This document shows positions 1 through 6,411 of a DNA stretch of 13,202 bases, in pieces. The notes below the pieces were generated by a model. That model saw nothing but the letters and a program-made list of their open reading frames with translations, had not been told where the DNA came from and searched no databases. Position 1 is the stretch's first letter, and every line of letters begins with the position of its first letter. The stretch is from Metabacillus rhizolycopersici (GTDB lineage Bacteria; Bacillota; Bacilli; Bacillales; Bacillaceae), in the NCBI RefSeq assembly GCF_020075705.1, contig NZ_JAIQUM010000103.1, positions 1 through 13,202 on the forward strand, written 5' to 3'. The position numbers and the translations under genes were made by a program.

Positions 1-457
1 AACTCATTGGCATTCTCCTCTGTTCTTCTACGATGTTTCAAATGCGACAGCTTCTGCTTGAAAAGAAAAAGCAGGAGCTGAGTGAATACAAAGCGATTTA
101 TATGATTAAAGATTACTTTCCGTTACTGTTTCAAGCGATAGCAGTTGGAACAGAAGAACTTTTGAAAATTCTGCATCGCCTTTATCAGCTGCTAAAAAAG
201 AACGGTCGTAAATGTCATCGGTATAAGAAGATGACCGTCTTTGATATTCTAGGGGTTGTGTATGAAACGACGGTGGAGCATAGACAAGCTGCCTAGCGAA
301 AAAATCGCGTTTAAATAGGCTTCTTTGGTATGCCTACTTTTCCATCACTCGCTCGTTTTGAAACAAGGATCATTTCGTATCTAGTAATTTACTTTGTTAG
401 CTTGATGGCTATGGGGTCCCGTCAGGAAAATGCGGATTTACAACGATAAGGAAGTTT
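1..457 (+). mobile_element. IS4-family insertion sequence, 3' part (runs off the window edge)
   Basis: This is the distal part of an IS4-family element whose body lies left of the window. It contains the last codons of a transposase (see separate entry) and a 3' noncoding end. The end segment 396-457 recurs, in inverted orientation, at 9480-9543 next to the second transposase copy, and its core recurs alone at 1310-1352. The three share the core GTCAG(G/A)AAAATGCG followed by TTTACAACG(A/T)TAAG. That recurrence is why I place the element end near 450-457. The exact outer boundary and target duplication cannot be fixed from one end. The 3' noncoding stretch 300-395 differs from the equivalent stretch of the second copy, so the copies are related but not recent duplicates. 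Confidence 0.75.
3..296 (+). CDS. IS4-family transposase, C-terminal fragment
   Basis: The reading frame is open from the first complete codon of the window (base 3, [12 protein letters not shown]...) to the TAG at 294-296, so the Met at 33 is an internal residue and not the start. The fragment matches the C-terminal end of the transposase at 9643-10983 nearly residue for residue, with about 13 differences in the last 87 residues. It is rich in Lys, Leu and Arg and ends ...RQAA. The catalytic DDE residues and the YREK signature lie upstream, outside the window, so activity cannot be judged. The whole protein in this family is roughly 450-480 residues. Confidence 0.8.
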   Translation, partial: LIGILLCSSTMFQMRQLLLEKKKQELSEYKAIYMIKDYFPLLFQAIAVGTEELLKILHRLYQLLKKNGRKCHRYKKMTVFDILGVVYETTVEHRQAA

Positions 458-468
458 CAATCCATAAA

Positions 469-505
469 AAAAGTCGATTTCCTGTATGTTAAGAAATCGA
501 CTTTT
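469..505. terminator. Bidirectional hairpin terminator
   Basis: Perfect 13-bp inverted repeat: AAAAGTCGATTTC at 469-481 and its complement at 493-505, with an 11-base loop. The minus-strand reading ends in a run of six T (472 down to 467), which suits the membrane-protein gene at 597-1103. The plus-strand reading ends in four T and could also stop transcription from the IS4 transposase. Confidence 0.7.
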
Positions 506-596
506 CCTATTACCTCTTGAACTAAAGCACTCAGTTAGTGAAACAAGGACTATTCTTTAATTATGTTTGGTTCTATTTTTAACCCAAATACTTCTT

Positions 597-1103
597 CTAA
601 TATTTATTTACCTCTTTTACAATAGTTCGTTCCACTAATTGTTGATAAAAATAAATTACGATTGCTGTTACAACTGACAATATGTAAAAATGTCCAGGTC
701 GCATTTTCTTGAATTCGAATACTCCTACTTTAGTGAAAAATTTTACGATAGGGAATGCAAGAAGATAATCGAGTACAATATTTAATGTTAAGTACTTTAT
801 AAAGCTACCGTATGTTAATTTAAACACCCAAATAGTTGTTATGAAAAATAAGCCTAAAAGGTAAGAGAAATCTAAACGATAATTTGGAAATAAAGCATTT
901 TTTACTTTCCACCACTTACGTCTATCAGCTATTTCGCTTAAAGAACTAAAAATATAACCAATAAAAGTTGCGACTGGAAGAAAGCGAACAAAAGAATTTT
1001 TCCCTAGCAATGGAGTAGTTAACCAAGGGATAACTAATGTACAAAATGATAAAACTTTTCTTTTACTAATCATAAGAACCCTCACAAGGTATAATTTATA
1101 CAT
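597..1103 (-). CDS. Integral membrane protein of unknown function (168 aa)
   Basis: Not recognised as a named family, although short multi-helix proteins of this kind are common in Bacillus genomes. About four to five hydrophobic helices are visible, roughly at residues 18-33, 41-55, 82-103, 105-125 and 138-157. They are separated by basic stretches (KRK near the N-terminus, RRKWWKVK near 61-68, KKMR near 131). There is no signal peptide and no catalytic motif. The ATG at 1101-1103 is supported by AAAGGA seven to eight bases upstream. It stands alone, with a terminator hairpin about 90 bases downstream. Its position between two IS4 ends that face each other makes it a possible IS-borne or IS-flanked cargo gene. 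It is probably a real gene, but its function cannot be stated. Confidence 0.65.
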   Translation of the reverse strand: MYKLYLVRVLMISKRKVLSFCTLVIPWLTTPLLGKNSFVRFLPVATFIGYIFSSLSEIADRRKWWKVKNALFPNYRLDFSYLLGLFFITTIWVFKLTYGSFIKYLTLNIVLDYLLAFPIVKFFTKVGVFEFKKMRPGHFYILSVVTAIVIYFYQQLVERTIVKEVNKY

Positions 1104-1309
1104 TAGTATCCTTTAAACATACTTTCTTTATTCTTCAAGATGCTTTTTAAAAAAATTATTCTTAGTGAAATTAGGAATATATTCTTGAACTAAACTGTAC
1201 CGTTTAAGTGGAAACCTTCACAATCTCAATAGAGTAAAGCCTATTGAGACATATTCAAAGTACCTCTAAATTAGGATTTCTAATGTCTCAAAAGACTTAT
1301 ATCAAAATG

Positions 1310-1352
1310 CTTAACGTTGTAAATCCGCATTTTCCTGACTCTACCCCATCAA
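1310..1352 (-). repeat. Solitary IS4-type element end
   Basis: This segment is the reverse complement of the IS end at about 404-449. It shares GTCAGGAAAATGCGGATTTACAACG without interruption, then TAAG with one change. In the copies at 1-457 and 9480-10983 this sequence marks the element's 3' terminus, so here it would be the edge of an element whose body lay to the right (1353 onward). That space now holds only the leader of the SGNH hydrolase gene. It is therefore a relic left by deletion or rearrangement. The flank differs from the other two copies beyond the shared core: it has TTGATGGGGTAGAGTC instead of TTGATGG plus about 11 other bases. Confidence 0.65.
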
Positions 1353-1458
1353 TAAGTTCTATTCGTTAGAATAAATTACATAAAATGTATAGGTTTCGTA
1401 ATTCTGTTAACAGAGAAAGTGCGATTGGTAGCAGTACAGAGGTCCTGTTCCATAAACT

Positions 1459-1464
1459 AGGAGG
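1459..1464 (+). promoter_or_regulatory. Ribosome binding site of SGNH hydrolase
   Basis: Perfect AGGAGG ten bases before the ATG at 1475. It fixes that start, which gives a textbook signal peptide. Confidence 0.8.
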
Positions 1465-1474
1465 AGAGAATTAG

Positions 1475-2197
1475 ATGAAGAAGAAATTAATGACTACATT
1501 ATCCGTTGCTTTAATGGCAGGAGCATTTTTTTCCGGGGCCGTATCAGCAAAAGGAGAGAATTCAAAAAAATCACTTACCGCACTCGGCGATTCAATCACA
1601 TTTGGTTACAACCTGGAACGACATAATCATCATGTTTCTAAAAATGCTTTTCCTTTTGTATTGGGAGATTATGCAAACCTTCGTGTTCGGGATTTAGGTG
1701 TTGGGGGATGGACGACGCAAGATTTGTTGAATGCTTTAGAGAAAAATGAGAAATTCCGCCAGGCGGTAGCCCATGCAGACTATATCACGTTGGATATTGG
1801 AAGCAACGATTTACTACAGGCATTTTCCGATAATAATGTTACACCTGATGAGGTTCAAATCGTGTTAGAGAATATAAGAAATATCATATTAGAAGTACGT
1901 GAATTGAGTGATGCTCCTGTAGTAGTATATAACTTTTACAATCCATTTCAACTAAATGATCCAAGACATGCGATCGGTAATGTTCTGTTAAGTCAAATGG
2001 TAAATCCGCAGATTGAGTCTTTAGTGCAGGCTCTTAACCAAGAAGCGGGCAACATTGTTCTTGCTGATGCCTTTACAGAATTTAGGGAAAATCAAGCTGA
2101 ATACGTTTTTCCAAACGACATTCACCCTACCATCGAAGGGCAGAAAGTATTAGCTGAAATTGGATTTGAAGCCTTATCCCACCTTAACGGGCAGTAA
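1475..2197 (+). CDS. Secreted SGNH/GDSL-family hydrolase
   Basis: Probable exported esterase/lipase-type hydrolase of 240 aa. The N-terminus is a signal peptide (KKK, hydrophobic core at residues 6-22, likely cleavage after VSA at residues 23-25). SGNH blocks appear in order: block I LGDSITFG with nucleophile Ser40, block II glycine in LGVGGW (Gly77/78), block III GSND with Asn111, and block V FPNDIHPT with His217. The acid is Asp215, two residues before His, with Asn at the position three before where many relatives carry Asp. The length is normal for single-domain members. The substrate is not inferable; family members cleave acyl esters of lipids, polysaccharides or peptidoglycan. The gene is monocistronic. 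Its last codons and stop lie in the first arm of a large hairpin (2187-2195). Confidence 0.9.
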   Translation: MKKKLMTTLSVALMAGAFFSGAVSAKGENSKKSLTALGDSITFGYNLERHNHHVSKNAFPFVLGDYANLRVRDLGVGGWTTQDLLNALEKNEKFRQAVAHADYITLDIGSNDLLQAFSDNNVTPDEVQIVLENIRNIILEVRELSDAPVVVYNFYNPFQLNDPRHAIGNVLLSQMVNPQIESLVQALNQEAGNIVLADAFTEFRENQAEYVFPNDIHPTIEGQKVLAEIGFEALSHLNGQ

Positions 2198-2373
2198 AAC
2201 TCCCATTTCAAGATTTTCGAGAGAAGCAAAGAAGATAAGTGGGAGATAACTGCCCGTAAAGATCCGACGAAGGATTGACGTCCAAGTCAGGCGAAGCCAC
2301 AGGATGTGGCGTTCCTGAGCATGATAAGTCTCGCTAACCATCAGTGGGGGATGAAGAAAACCCCCACTGATGG
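2187..2373. ncRNA. Multi-hairpin structured element (possible Bacillaceae-1-like RNA or dispersed repeat)
   Basis: Four successive inverted repeats are packed into under 190 bases. (I) ACGGGCAGT 2187-2195 with ACTGCCCGT 2249-2257, and nested inside it CTCCCATTT 2200-2208 with AAGTGGGAG 2237-2245 (one G-U pair). (A) GACG 2266-2269 with CGTC 2279-2282, loop containing AGGAU. (B) TCAGG 2287-2291 with CCTGA 2314-2318 enclosing GCCAC/GTGGC (2296-2310), five-base loop AGGAT. (C) perfect 13-bp stem 2338-2350/2361-2373. Two hairpins with AGGAY loops on this strand are AUCCU loops on the other, matching what I recall of the Bacillaceae-1 RNA motif (two terminal loops with RUCCU). Stem C recurs at 3395-3429, so this may instead be a mobile repeat family. 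Strand is unresolved, and no U-tract follows stem C on either strand. Confidence 0.45.
2338..2373. repeat. Hairpin repeat, copy 1
   Basis: Perfect 13-bp inverted repeat CCATCAGTGGGGG with a ten-base loop ATGAAGAAAA. Together with the flanks GATAAGT...CTAAC on the left and AAGT on the right it matches the copy at 3395-3429. The missing T-run argues against an ordinary Rho-independent terminator, although the stem is stable enough to block exonucleases at a 3' end. Confidence 0.7.
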
Positions 2374-2415
2374 AAGTCTCACTTTATATTAAGAAAAATA
2401 GCATGTAGGGTAAGA

Positions 2416-2452
2416 AATTCATAACAAACATAAGGTTATGAATTATTCATAA
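2416..2452. promoter_or_regulatory. Inverted/direct repeat upstream of the YiiX-like gene
   Basis: AATTCATAAC (2416-2425) is perfectly complementary to GTTATGAATT (2435-2444), and ATTCATAA follows again at 2445-2452. Three iterations of an ATTCATAA half-site about 110-145 bases before the next start could be an operator or a small hairpin. No matching -35/-10 pair is convincing. Confidence 0.35.
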
Positions 2453-2547
2453 AAAGTGCTAAGTGGTAAATCATTTTAATAAATCGTTTTGATCATGCCT
2501 AAGTAAGATACCAATAGCCATACAATCCCAAATAAATATTAAATAGT

Positions 2548-2553
2548 GGAGGG
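2548..2553 (+). promoter_or_regulatory. Ribosome binding site that decides the start at 2561
   Basis: GGAGGG lies seven bases before ATG 2561. An in-frame GTG at 2546 overlaps this site and so cannot be the start. Confidence 0.75.
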
Positions 2554-2560
2554 CTTACAT

Positions 2561-3151
2561 ATGGGAACTAGTAAATTTAACGGAGTTAACCAACTTTCTT
2601 ATGAGCAAGCAAAAAAAGAAATAAAAGCGGGCGATATTTTATTTTGTAGCGGTAGTTATTTAGTTAGTGAGTTAATAAAAAAAGCTTCAGACTCTATATT
2701 TAGCCATGTAGGCTTATTATTCTTTTGGAATGACCGATTAGTTGTATTAGAAAGTGTGGAGGACGATGGTGTCAGGGCAGTCCCTCTTTCTCATTACCTT
2801 GACAATTATGAAAATAGTAAGAAAAAATATAACGGAAAACTGTATGTAGGTCGGCATGCTGCAGTTGATGATCCTAACTTTGATAAGGAAAAAATAAAGA
2901 GAATGCTTGGAAAAGCCGTAGATTTACTTAATCGTAATTATGATAAGGGCGAGATAGCGGAGATTGTTGCTCGTATAGGTTTGGGTATAGGAAGACATAG
3001 TGATGATGAAGAGTATATATGTTCTGAATTCGTTGATGAGTGCTTCAAACAATTGGACATAGAACTTTTACGTGATTCAACCAAATTTATTTATCCTGAA
3101 CATATTGCTGCTGATTCAAATATCAAACCATTGTTTGAAATCAATCCATGA
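2561..3151 (+). CDS. YiiX/YebB-like NlpC/P60-superfamily cysteine hydrolase
   Basis: 196-residue cytoplasmic protein with the circularly permuted papain-like layout of YiiX/YaeF-type proteins, in which the His box precedes the Cys box. Motifs: AGDILFCSG (residues 23-31), SHVGLL with likely catalytic His49, a polar LES around Glu64, then EYICSEFVDECF with likely nucleophile Cys154, and a C-terminal YPEHIAAD like the usual P-x-D/E-L end of the fold. Members hydrolyse amide or thioester bonds, with candidates including peptidoglycan peptides and acyl groups; the substrate here is unknown. There is no signal peptide or lipobox, so it probably acts in the cytosol. It is a single gene followed by a hairpin at 3274-3308. 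The ATG start is set by the ribosome binding site. Confidence 0.8.
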   Translation: MGTSKFNGVNQLSYEQAKKEIKAGDILFCSGSYLVSELIKKASDSIFSHVGLLFFWNDRLVVLESVEDDGVRAVPLSHYLDNYENSKKKYNGKLYVGRHAAVDDPNFDKEKIKRMLGKAVDLLNRNYDKGEIAEIVARIGLGIGRHSDDEEYICSEFVDECFKQLDIELLRDSTKFIYPEHIAADSNIKPLFEINP

Positions 3152-3273
3152 GTCCACGATTATTTTCAATAACAGTGGAACGAATATATTTAAAGGAAGT
3201 AAAACAAAAGTGAATCTCTTAAGATGAAGAAATTGGTTAAATGACCTTTTATTTTTGAGCATCTTTGTGAACG

Positions 3274-3308
3274 GCCCCTTCTTACTTCTTCGAAGTTGAA
3301 GAAGGGGC
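3274..3308 (+). terminator. Strong stem-loop after the YiiX-like gene
   Basis: GCCCCTTCTT (3274-3283) pairs with AAGAAGGGGC (3299-3308). An inner ACTTC/GAAGT stem (3284-3288/3292-3296) extends it. Only a weak T-tract (TTCCTGT) follows, so termination is likely but not certain. It lies about 120 bases after the stop codon. Confidence 0.55.
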
Positions 3309-3394
3309 TTCCTGTCGGGACTCGTTAAATTTTAAGTATTTATAAATTGGTTCTTAGAAAAGTCAGTCAGGCTTTTTGTGATAAGTTCAACTAA

Positions 3395-3429
3395 CCATCA
3401 ATGGGAGATGAAGAAAATCCCACTGATGG
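3395..3429. repeat. Hairpin repeat, copy 2 (degenerate)
   Basis: CCATCAATGGGA (3395-3406) pairs with TCCCACTGATGG (3418-3429) except for one A-C mismatch. Left flank (GTCAGGC at 3366-3372, then GATAAGTTC, CTAAC) and right flank (AAGT) match copy 1 at 2286-2377, but the roughly 25 bases that form the AGGAT-loop hairpin in copy 1 are missing. The two copies therefore descend from one larger unit. Confidence 0.65.
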
Positions 3430-3639
3430 AAGTTAAATTTTATTGTTTTATATAAGGGAACAACTGATACTACTGGTCAGGTGGAAGTGGCGGTAACAAC
3501 GGAAGCTGCGCCAGTAGTATTGGAGGAACCAGGGTTTACAGCAATAAGAACCATAACATATAAAGGGGAAAAGCTAGAGGTTCTGTACTTTCTTCACGAT
3601 GCTTTTTTACTACCATGCAAGAACAGTTATAATTGTTAG
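3427..3639 (+). pseudogene. Reading-frame remnant without a start codon
   Basis: After the TGA at 3424-3426 the frame stays open to TAG 3637-3639, about 70 codons, with no ATG/GTG/TTG preceded by a ribosome binding site. The stretch from 3454 reads like real protein (KGTTDTT, VEVAVTTEAAPVV, ITYKGEKLEV) and has a higher GC content than its surroundings. It begins right after hairpin-repeat copy 2, as if that repeat marks the breakpoint. Family not recognised. It may be the tail of a lost surface or repeat protein, or chance. Confidence 0.3.
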
Positions 3640-3743
3640 GAGTTTTTACGAATTTCACGAAATGCTTATAACAAATATAAGACCACTTTAATTTGTTCTT
3701 CTGCTTTAAGACATTAAGCTAAAGAGGACGTTCTTTTAAAATC

Positions 3744-3790
3744 AAAAAAGAGGTAAAGTCGTTTATCCTCACTAACTTTACCTCTTTTTT
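3744..3790. terminator. Terminator of the DUF350/DUF4247 operon
   Basis: Perfect 16-bp inverted repeat: AAAAAAGAGGTAAAGT at 3744-3759 and its complement at 3775-3790, with a 15-base loop. It ends in six T on either strand. It begins four bases after the last stop codon of the minus-strand operon, so it is the operon's terminator. Confidence 0.85.
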
Positions 3791-3793
3791 CAA

Positions 3794-5326
3794 TTAATAA
3801 TACCTCCAAGCCTCCTGATATAGCTGAACTAAAATTGGTCGGTTCATTGAATTAATCGGAATCACGTATTTTTTTCCCTTTTCCGCAATGTGAGAGTCGA
3901 CGTCATTCCCAAAATGAAACATCGGTTCGAAAATATCTTCATTTAGAAATTTAGTTTTAACTGAAAGATCCGCTTCCTGTAGATCAATTGTATTTCGTGA
4001 TGCAAGCGTAAATCCCCAATTTCCGAAGCTTGGTACATCTAAGTGATAGCTTTTTGTCTTCATTCCTGTTGATTGAACGGTTTGATTAATCGTCCAGAAG
4101 ACCTTTGTCGCAAACATCGGGCTTGTCGATTGAATCGAAACCATTCCATTTGGGGTAAGGTGATTTCGAATGAGCGAATAAAATTCTTTCGTATAAAGCT
4201 TGTTTAGTGCTTCATTGTTTGGGTCGGGTAAATCGACGATAATCACATCGTAAAATTGATCATTTTGCATTAAATAATTAAATGCATCATCATGAACGAT
4301 TTTAACGCGATCATTTTTTAATGACCCCTTGTTGAGCCGGAGTAATTCACGGTTTGTATCCGCAAGCTCGGTCATTTTTGGATCGAGGTCAACTAATGTG
4401 ATCTGTTCTGTATCTTTATATTTTAAAATCTCCCGAACGGCTAGCCCATCACCGGCGCCTAAAACGAGTATGTTTTGCCGGTTTGGAGAAAGTGACATTG
4501 GAACGTGAACAAGTGCTTCATGATAGCGATATTCATCACTTTCTGAAAATTGCAATTGCCCATTTAGAAACAACCGAACATCTCCAGGTTCCTTTGTCAA
4601 AATGATTCGTTGATATTTTGTCTCCTCGTGATAAATAATCGGGTCTCGATAAAGCTTTTGTTCAAAGGAATAGGCATATTCTTCACCAAAAAAGAAGCCC
4701 AGCGTTAAGACAAGTAAAAGGGTGGTACCGACGACTTTATGTAGATTTGGCTTGAAAATTTCTTTTTTTAATAGATAGGTGACAATTAACGCAACTAAAG
4801 CATTGATTGCGGCGATAAAAAAAGCGGTTTTAATGAGACCGAGCATTGGACGCAGTAATAATGCAAAGCCGACAGAACCGATCAAGCTACCTGCGTAATC
4901 AAAGAAAAGAACGCGAGCGGTACTTTTACTTATATCTTCCCGAATTGATTCTACTCTTCGAATTAAAATTGGAAGTTCAAGTCCTGAAAGGAAACCTGTT
5001 ATCGAAATAATTCCATATAAATAGATTTTTGCAATTTCTTCATCGAAGTAGGAAAAGAAAAAGAAAAGGCCAAAGATTGAAAAACCGCCAAATAGGGCAA
5101 TTAACAATTCAGCTTGAATAAAACGGGCAACAAGTGAATGTTTAATCTGTTCGCTTAGTGCAGCACCAATTCCCATTGCCATAAGAAACAATCCAATGGT
5201 AATGCAATAAAAAAGCACACTGTCTCCGAATAAATAACTTCCTGCTGCCCCGTATAGAACTTGGTAGACGATCCCGCATATTGAGACAATTCCTGATGAA
5301 AAGTATAAATACCTTTGTTCCTTCAC
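3794..5326 (-). CDS. Membrane-embedded spermidine-synthase-like protein (aminopropyltransferase fold)
   Basis: 510 residues in two parts. Residues 5-215 form about seven transmembrane helices. Residues 225-440 are a spermidine-synthase (SpeE-like) domain with a Rossmann methyltransferase fold: LNGQLQFSESDEYRYHE (254-270), nucleotide-binding GAGDG (290-294), acidic LVDLDP (311-316), HDDAFNYL (345-352) and the active-site-like DLPDP (365-369). Soluble SpeE moves an aminopropyl group from decarboxylated SAM to putrescine. Membrane-fused relatives are widespread, but their true substrate is not settled, so polyamine synthesis is only presumed. It starts with GTG, preceded by AAAGGAAA at about ten bases, and is the last gene of the operon, 27 bases after the DUF350 gene. 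SpeE's usual partner SpeD is not in the window. Confidence 0.85.
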   Translation of the reverse strand: MKEQRYLYFSSGIVSICGIVYQVLYGAAGSYLFGDSVLFYCITIGLFLMAMGIGAALSEQIKHSLVARFIQAELLIALFGGFSIFGLFFFFSYFDEEIAKIYLYGIISITGFLSGLELPILIRRVESIREDISKSTARVLFFDYAGSLIGSVGFALLLRPMLGLIKTAFFIAAINALVALIVTYLLKKEIFKPNLHKVVGTTLLLVLTLGFFFGEEYAYSFEQKLYRDPIIYHEETKYQRIILTKEPGDVRLFLNGQLQFSESDEYRYHEALVHVPMSLSPNRQNILVLGAGDGLAVREILKYKDTEQITLVDLDPKMTELADTNRELLRLNKGSLKNDRVKIVHDDAFNYLMQNDQFYDVIIVDLPDPNNEALNKLYTKEFYSLIRNHLTPNGMVSIQSTSPMFATKVFWTINQTVQSTGMKTKSYHLDVPSFGNWGFTLASRNTIDLQEADLSVKTKFLNEDIFEPMFHFGNDVDSHIAEKGKKYVIPINSMNRPILVQLYQEAWRYY

Positions 5327-5353
5327 TGCTTAATTTCCTTTCTATAAACGCAA

Positions 5354-5776
5354 TTATGTAATACTTCCTGACACGGCAAATCCAATAAAAATACTTAATG
5401 AAGCTGCCACAATCGCAACTGCAATATTATTATTCTTAATTTCTTGTTCTACCTTAAATGGTGTAATGAGCTCAAACAAGAAATAACTAATTAACATTAA
5501 AATGAAGCCGATCAACATCCAAATTGCTGCACCCCAAATGCTTAAATTATGTGCGATTGATGCTTCTGTAATAATGCCAATTCCAATCAATTTTCCTGCA
5601 AATTGAGTTCCAACAGCAACATTTCCTTTTAAAAGCTCTTCTCTATCATTATAAGGTGTAATCATTTCAAAAATAAACATGCAAAGACCTGCTAGCACGA
5701 GCATGATGATCCAATAAGTTAGAGTTGCCAGCAATTCATACATATCAAGGATTTCTGTCCATTCAAATGTAAACAT
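5354..5776 (-). CDS. DUF350 family (YjfL-like) membrane protein
   Basis: 140-residue four-helix inner-membrane protein. DUF350 proteins consist of a two-helix unit repeated twice, and the duplication is directly visible: FEMITPYNDREELLKGNVAVG at residues 36-56 and FELITPFKVEQEIKNNNIAVA further along share FE-ITP, an acidic linker and N-AVA. The biochemical role of DUF350 is unknown. It sits between a DUF4247 lipoprotein and a spermidine-synthase-like protein, a combination that recurs in Bacillales. ATG start with AAGGA about ten bases upstream. A Met at residue 12 is an alternative start, but I see no ribosome binding site for it. Confidence 0.85.
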   Translation of the reverse strand: MFTFEWTEILDMYELLATLTYWIIMLVLAGLCMFIFEMITPYNDREELLKGNVAVGTQFAGKLIGIGIITEASIAHNLSIWGAAIWMLIGFILMLISYFLFELITPFKVEQEIKNNNIAVAIVAASLSIFIGFAVSGSIT

Positions 5777-5796
5777 TTTCTTTCATTCCTTATCAA

Positions 5797-6372
5797 TTAT
5801 TTTCCAGCACCTGGTCCGCCGCCACGCGCACTGTTTGAGATATTTGAACCGAAGCGAACGGAAGGGGTTCCTGTATTTTTCACATATCCGCTATTTCCGA
5901 CATAACCGGAATAATGAGAGCCTGAAGAAGAGCCGGAAGAAGAAGAGCCAGAATCATCGTGATCATCTAGGTCCATGTCGTATGCTTCCTCTGCAGCATC
6001 AGCAATTCCATATGTAGAAAAATAATCAGTTGTATAGTTTTGTTTCACAAATTTTTCGTCAGATACTTCAACTAATGCATCATCTGGATTTTGAATATCT
6101 TGATAGATTTGAACAAGATAGTCATCATAAACAAGAACGATTCGCTTGTCAGAAGATGAAAGCTTCATAGGTTCTTCTTCATTAGAGATTGCCTTAGTCA
6201 CTTTACTAATGGAAGATTGATAGGCTCTAAATATTTTAGACGTATTTCCCGTTTCATCATAAACAAGATCGTGCATCGGATACAATCGATCTACTGTATC
6301 AAGTGCTGAAGAGCATCCTGATAAGAGGAATAAAATCCCCATGATCCAGAACGGGACTATTTTTCTCTGCAA
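5797..6372 (-). CDS. DUF4247-type lipoprotein with Ser/Gly-rich tail
   Basis: Probable extracytoplasmic lipoprotein. I chose the TTG at 6370-6372 because AGAGGAG precedes it by eight bases and it gives a compact signal (QRKIV, hydrophobic stretch, lipobox LLSG then Cys20). An in-frame ATG at 6391-6393, seven codons upstream, has only a weak AAAGG site and would make the signal unusually long, but is possible. The mature part is acidic (DLDDHDD), followed by a low-complexity Ser-Gly tract and a Gly/Tyr/Asn-rich C-terminus ending GGGPGAGK. This architecture fits DUF4247 proteins that neighbour DUF350 genes in Bacilli. Function unknown; an envelope role is inferred from location. It lies 20 bases before the DUF350 gene. 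Confidence 0.75.
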   Translation of the reverse strand: MQRKIVPFWIMGILFLLSGCSSALDTVDRLYPMHDLVYDETGNTSKIFRAYQSSISKVTKAISNEEEPMKLSSSDKRIVLVYDDYLVQIYQDIQNPDDALVEVSDEKFVKQNYTTDYFSTYGIADAAEEAYDMDLDDHDDSGSSSSGSSSGSHYSGYVGNSGYVKNTGTPSVRFGSNISNSARGGGPGAGK

Positions 6373-6411
6373 AACGTTCACTCCTCTTGCCATACATTTT
6401 ATACCTTTACC

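Larger units (their letters stand above)
1104..1474. other. Intergenic region with a solitary IS4 end
   Basis: No gene is supported here. The only recognisable structure is the IS4 end at 1310-1352 (separate entry). A short CTTGAACTAAA sequence near 1184 echoes one near 513. The bases between the IS end and the hydrolase gene are AT-rich (for instance TACATAAAATGTA near 1377). They presumably hold the hydrolase promoter, but I could not assign convincing -35 and -10 boxes. Confidence 0.4.
3152..3793. other. Long intergenic region with stem-loops and a coding remnant
   Basis: This 640-base gap holds the stem-loop 3274-3308, the second hairpin-repeat copy 3395-3429, the start-less reading frame to 3639, and the terminator 3744-3790. 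I see no promoter, RNA gene or intact gene in 3152-3270 or 3640-3740. Confidence 0.5.

Noticed and set aside
1353..1474. Possible T-box or riboswitch leader before the SGNH hydrolase
   Set aside because: No conserved T-box sequence, specifier-like stem or terminator/antiterminator pair could be found.
2338..2373. Stem C as a standard Rho-independent terminator
   Set aside because: Very stable stem but no T-tract on either strand, and it recurs with conserved flanks, so a repeat or structured-RNA explanation fits better.
2546..2560. GTG start five codons upstream of the YiiX-like gene
   Set aside because: The GTG overlaps the GGAGGG ribosome binding site that serves ATG 2561.
2338..3429. Two similar hairpins read as a CRISPR-like array
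   Set aside because: Only two copies, about a kilobase apart, each internally palindromic with no regular spacers and no cas genes.
5835..6017. Plus-strand 60-codon frame
   Set aside because: Shadow of the Ser/Gly-rich coding tail of the DUF4247 lipoprotein.
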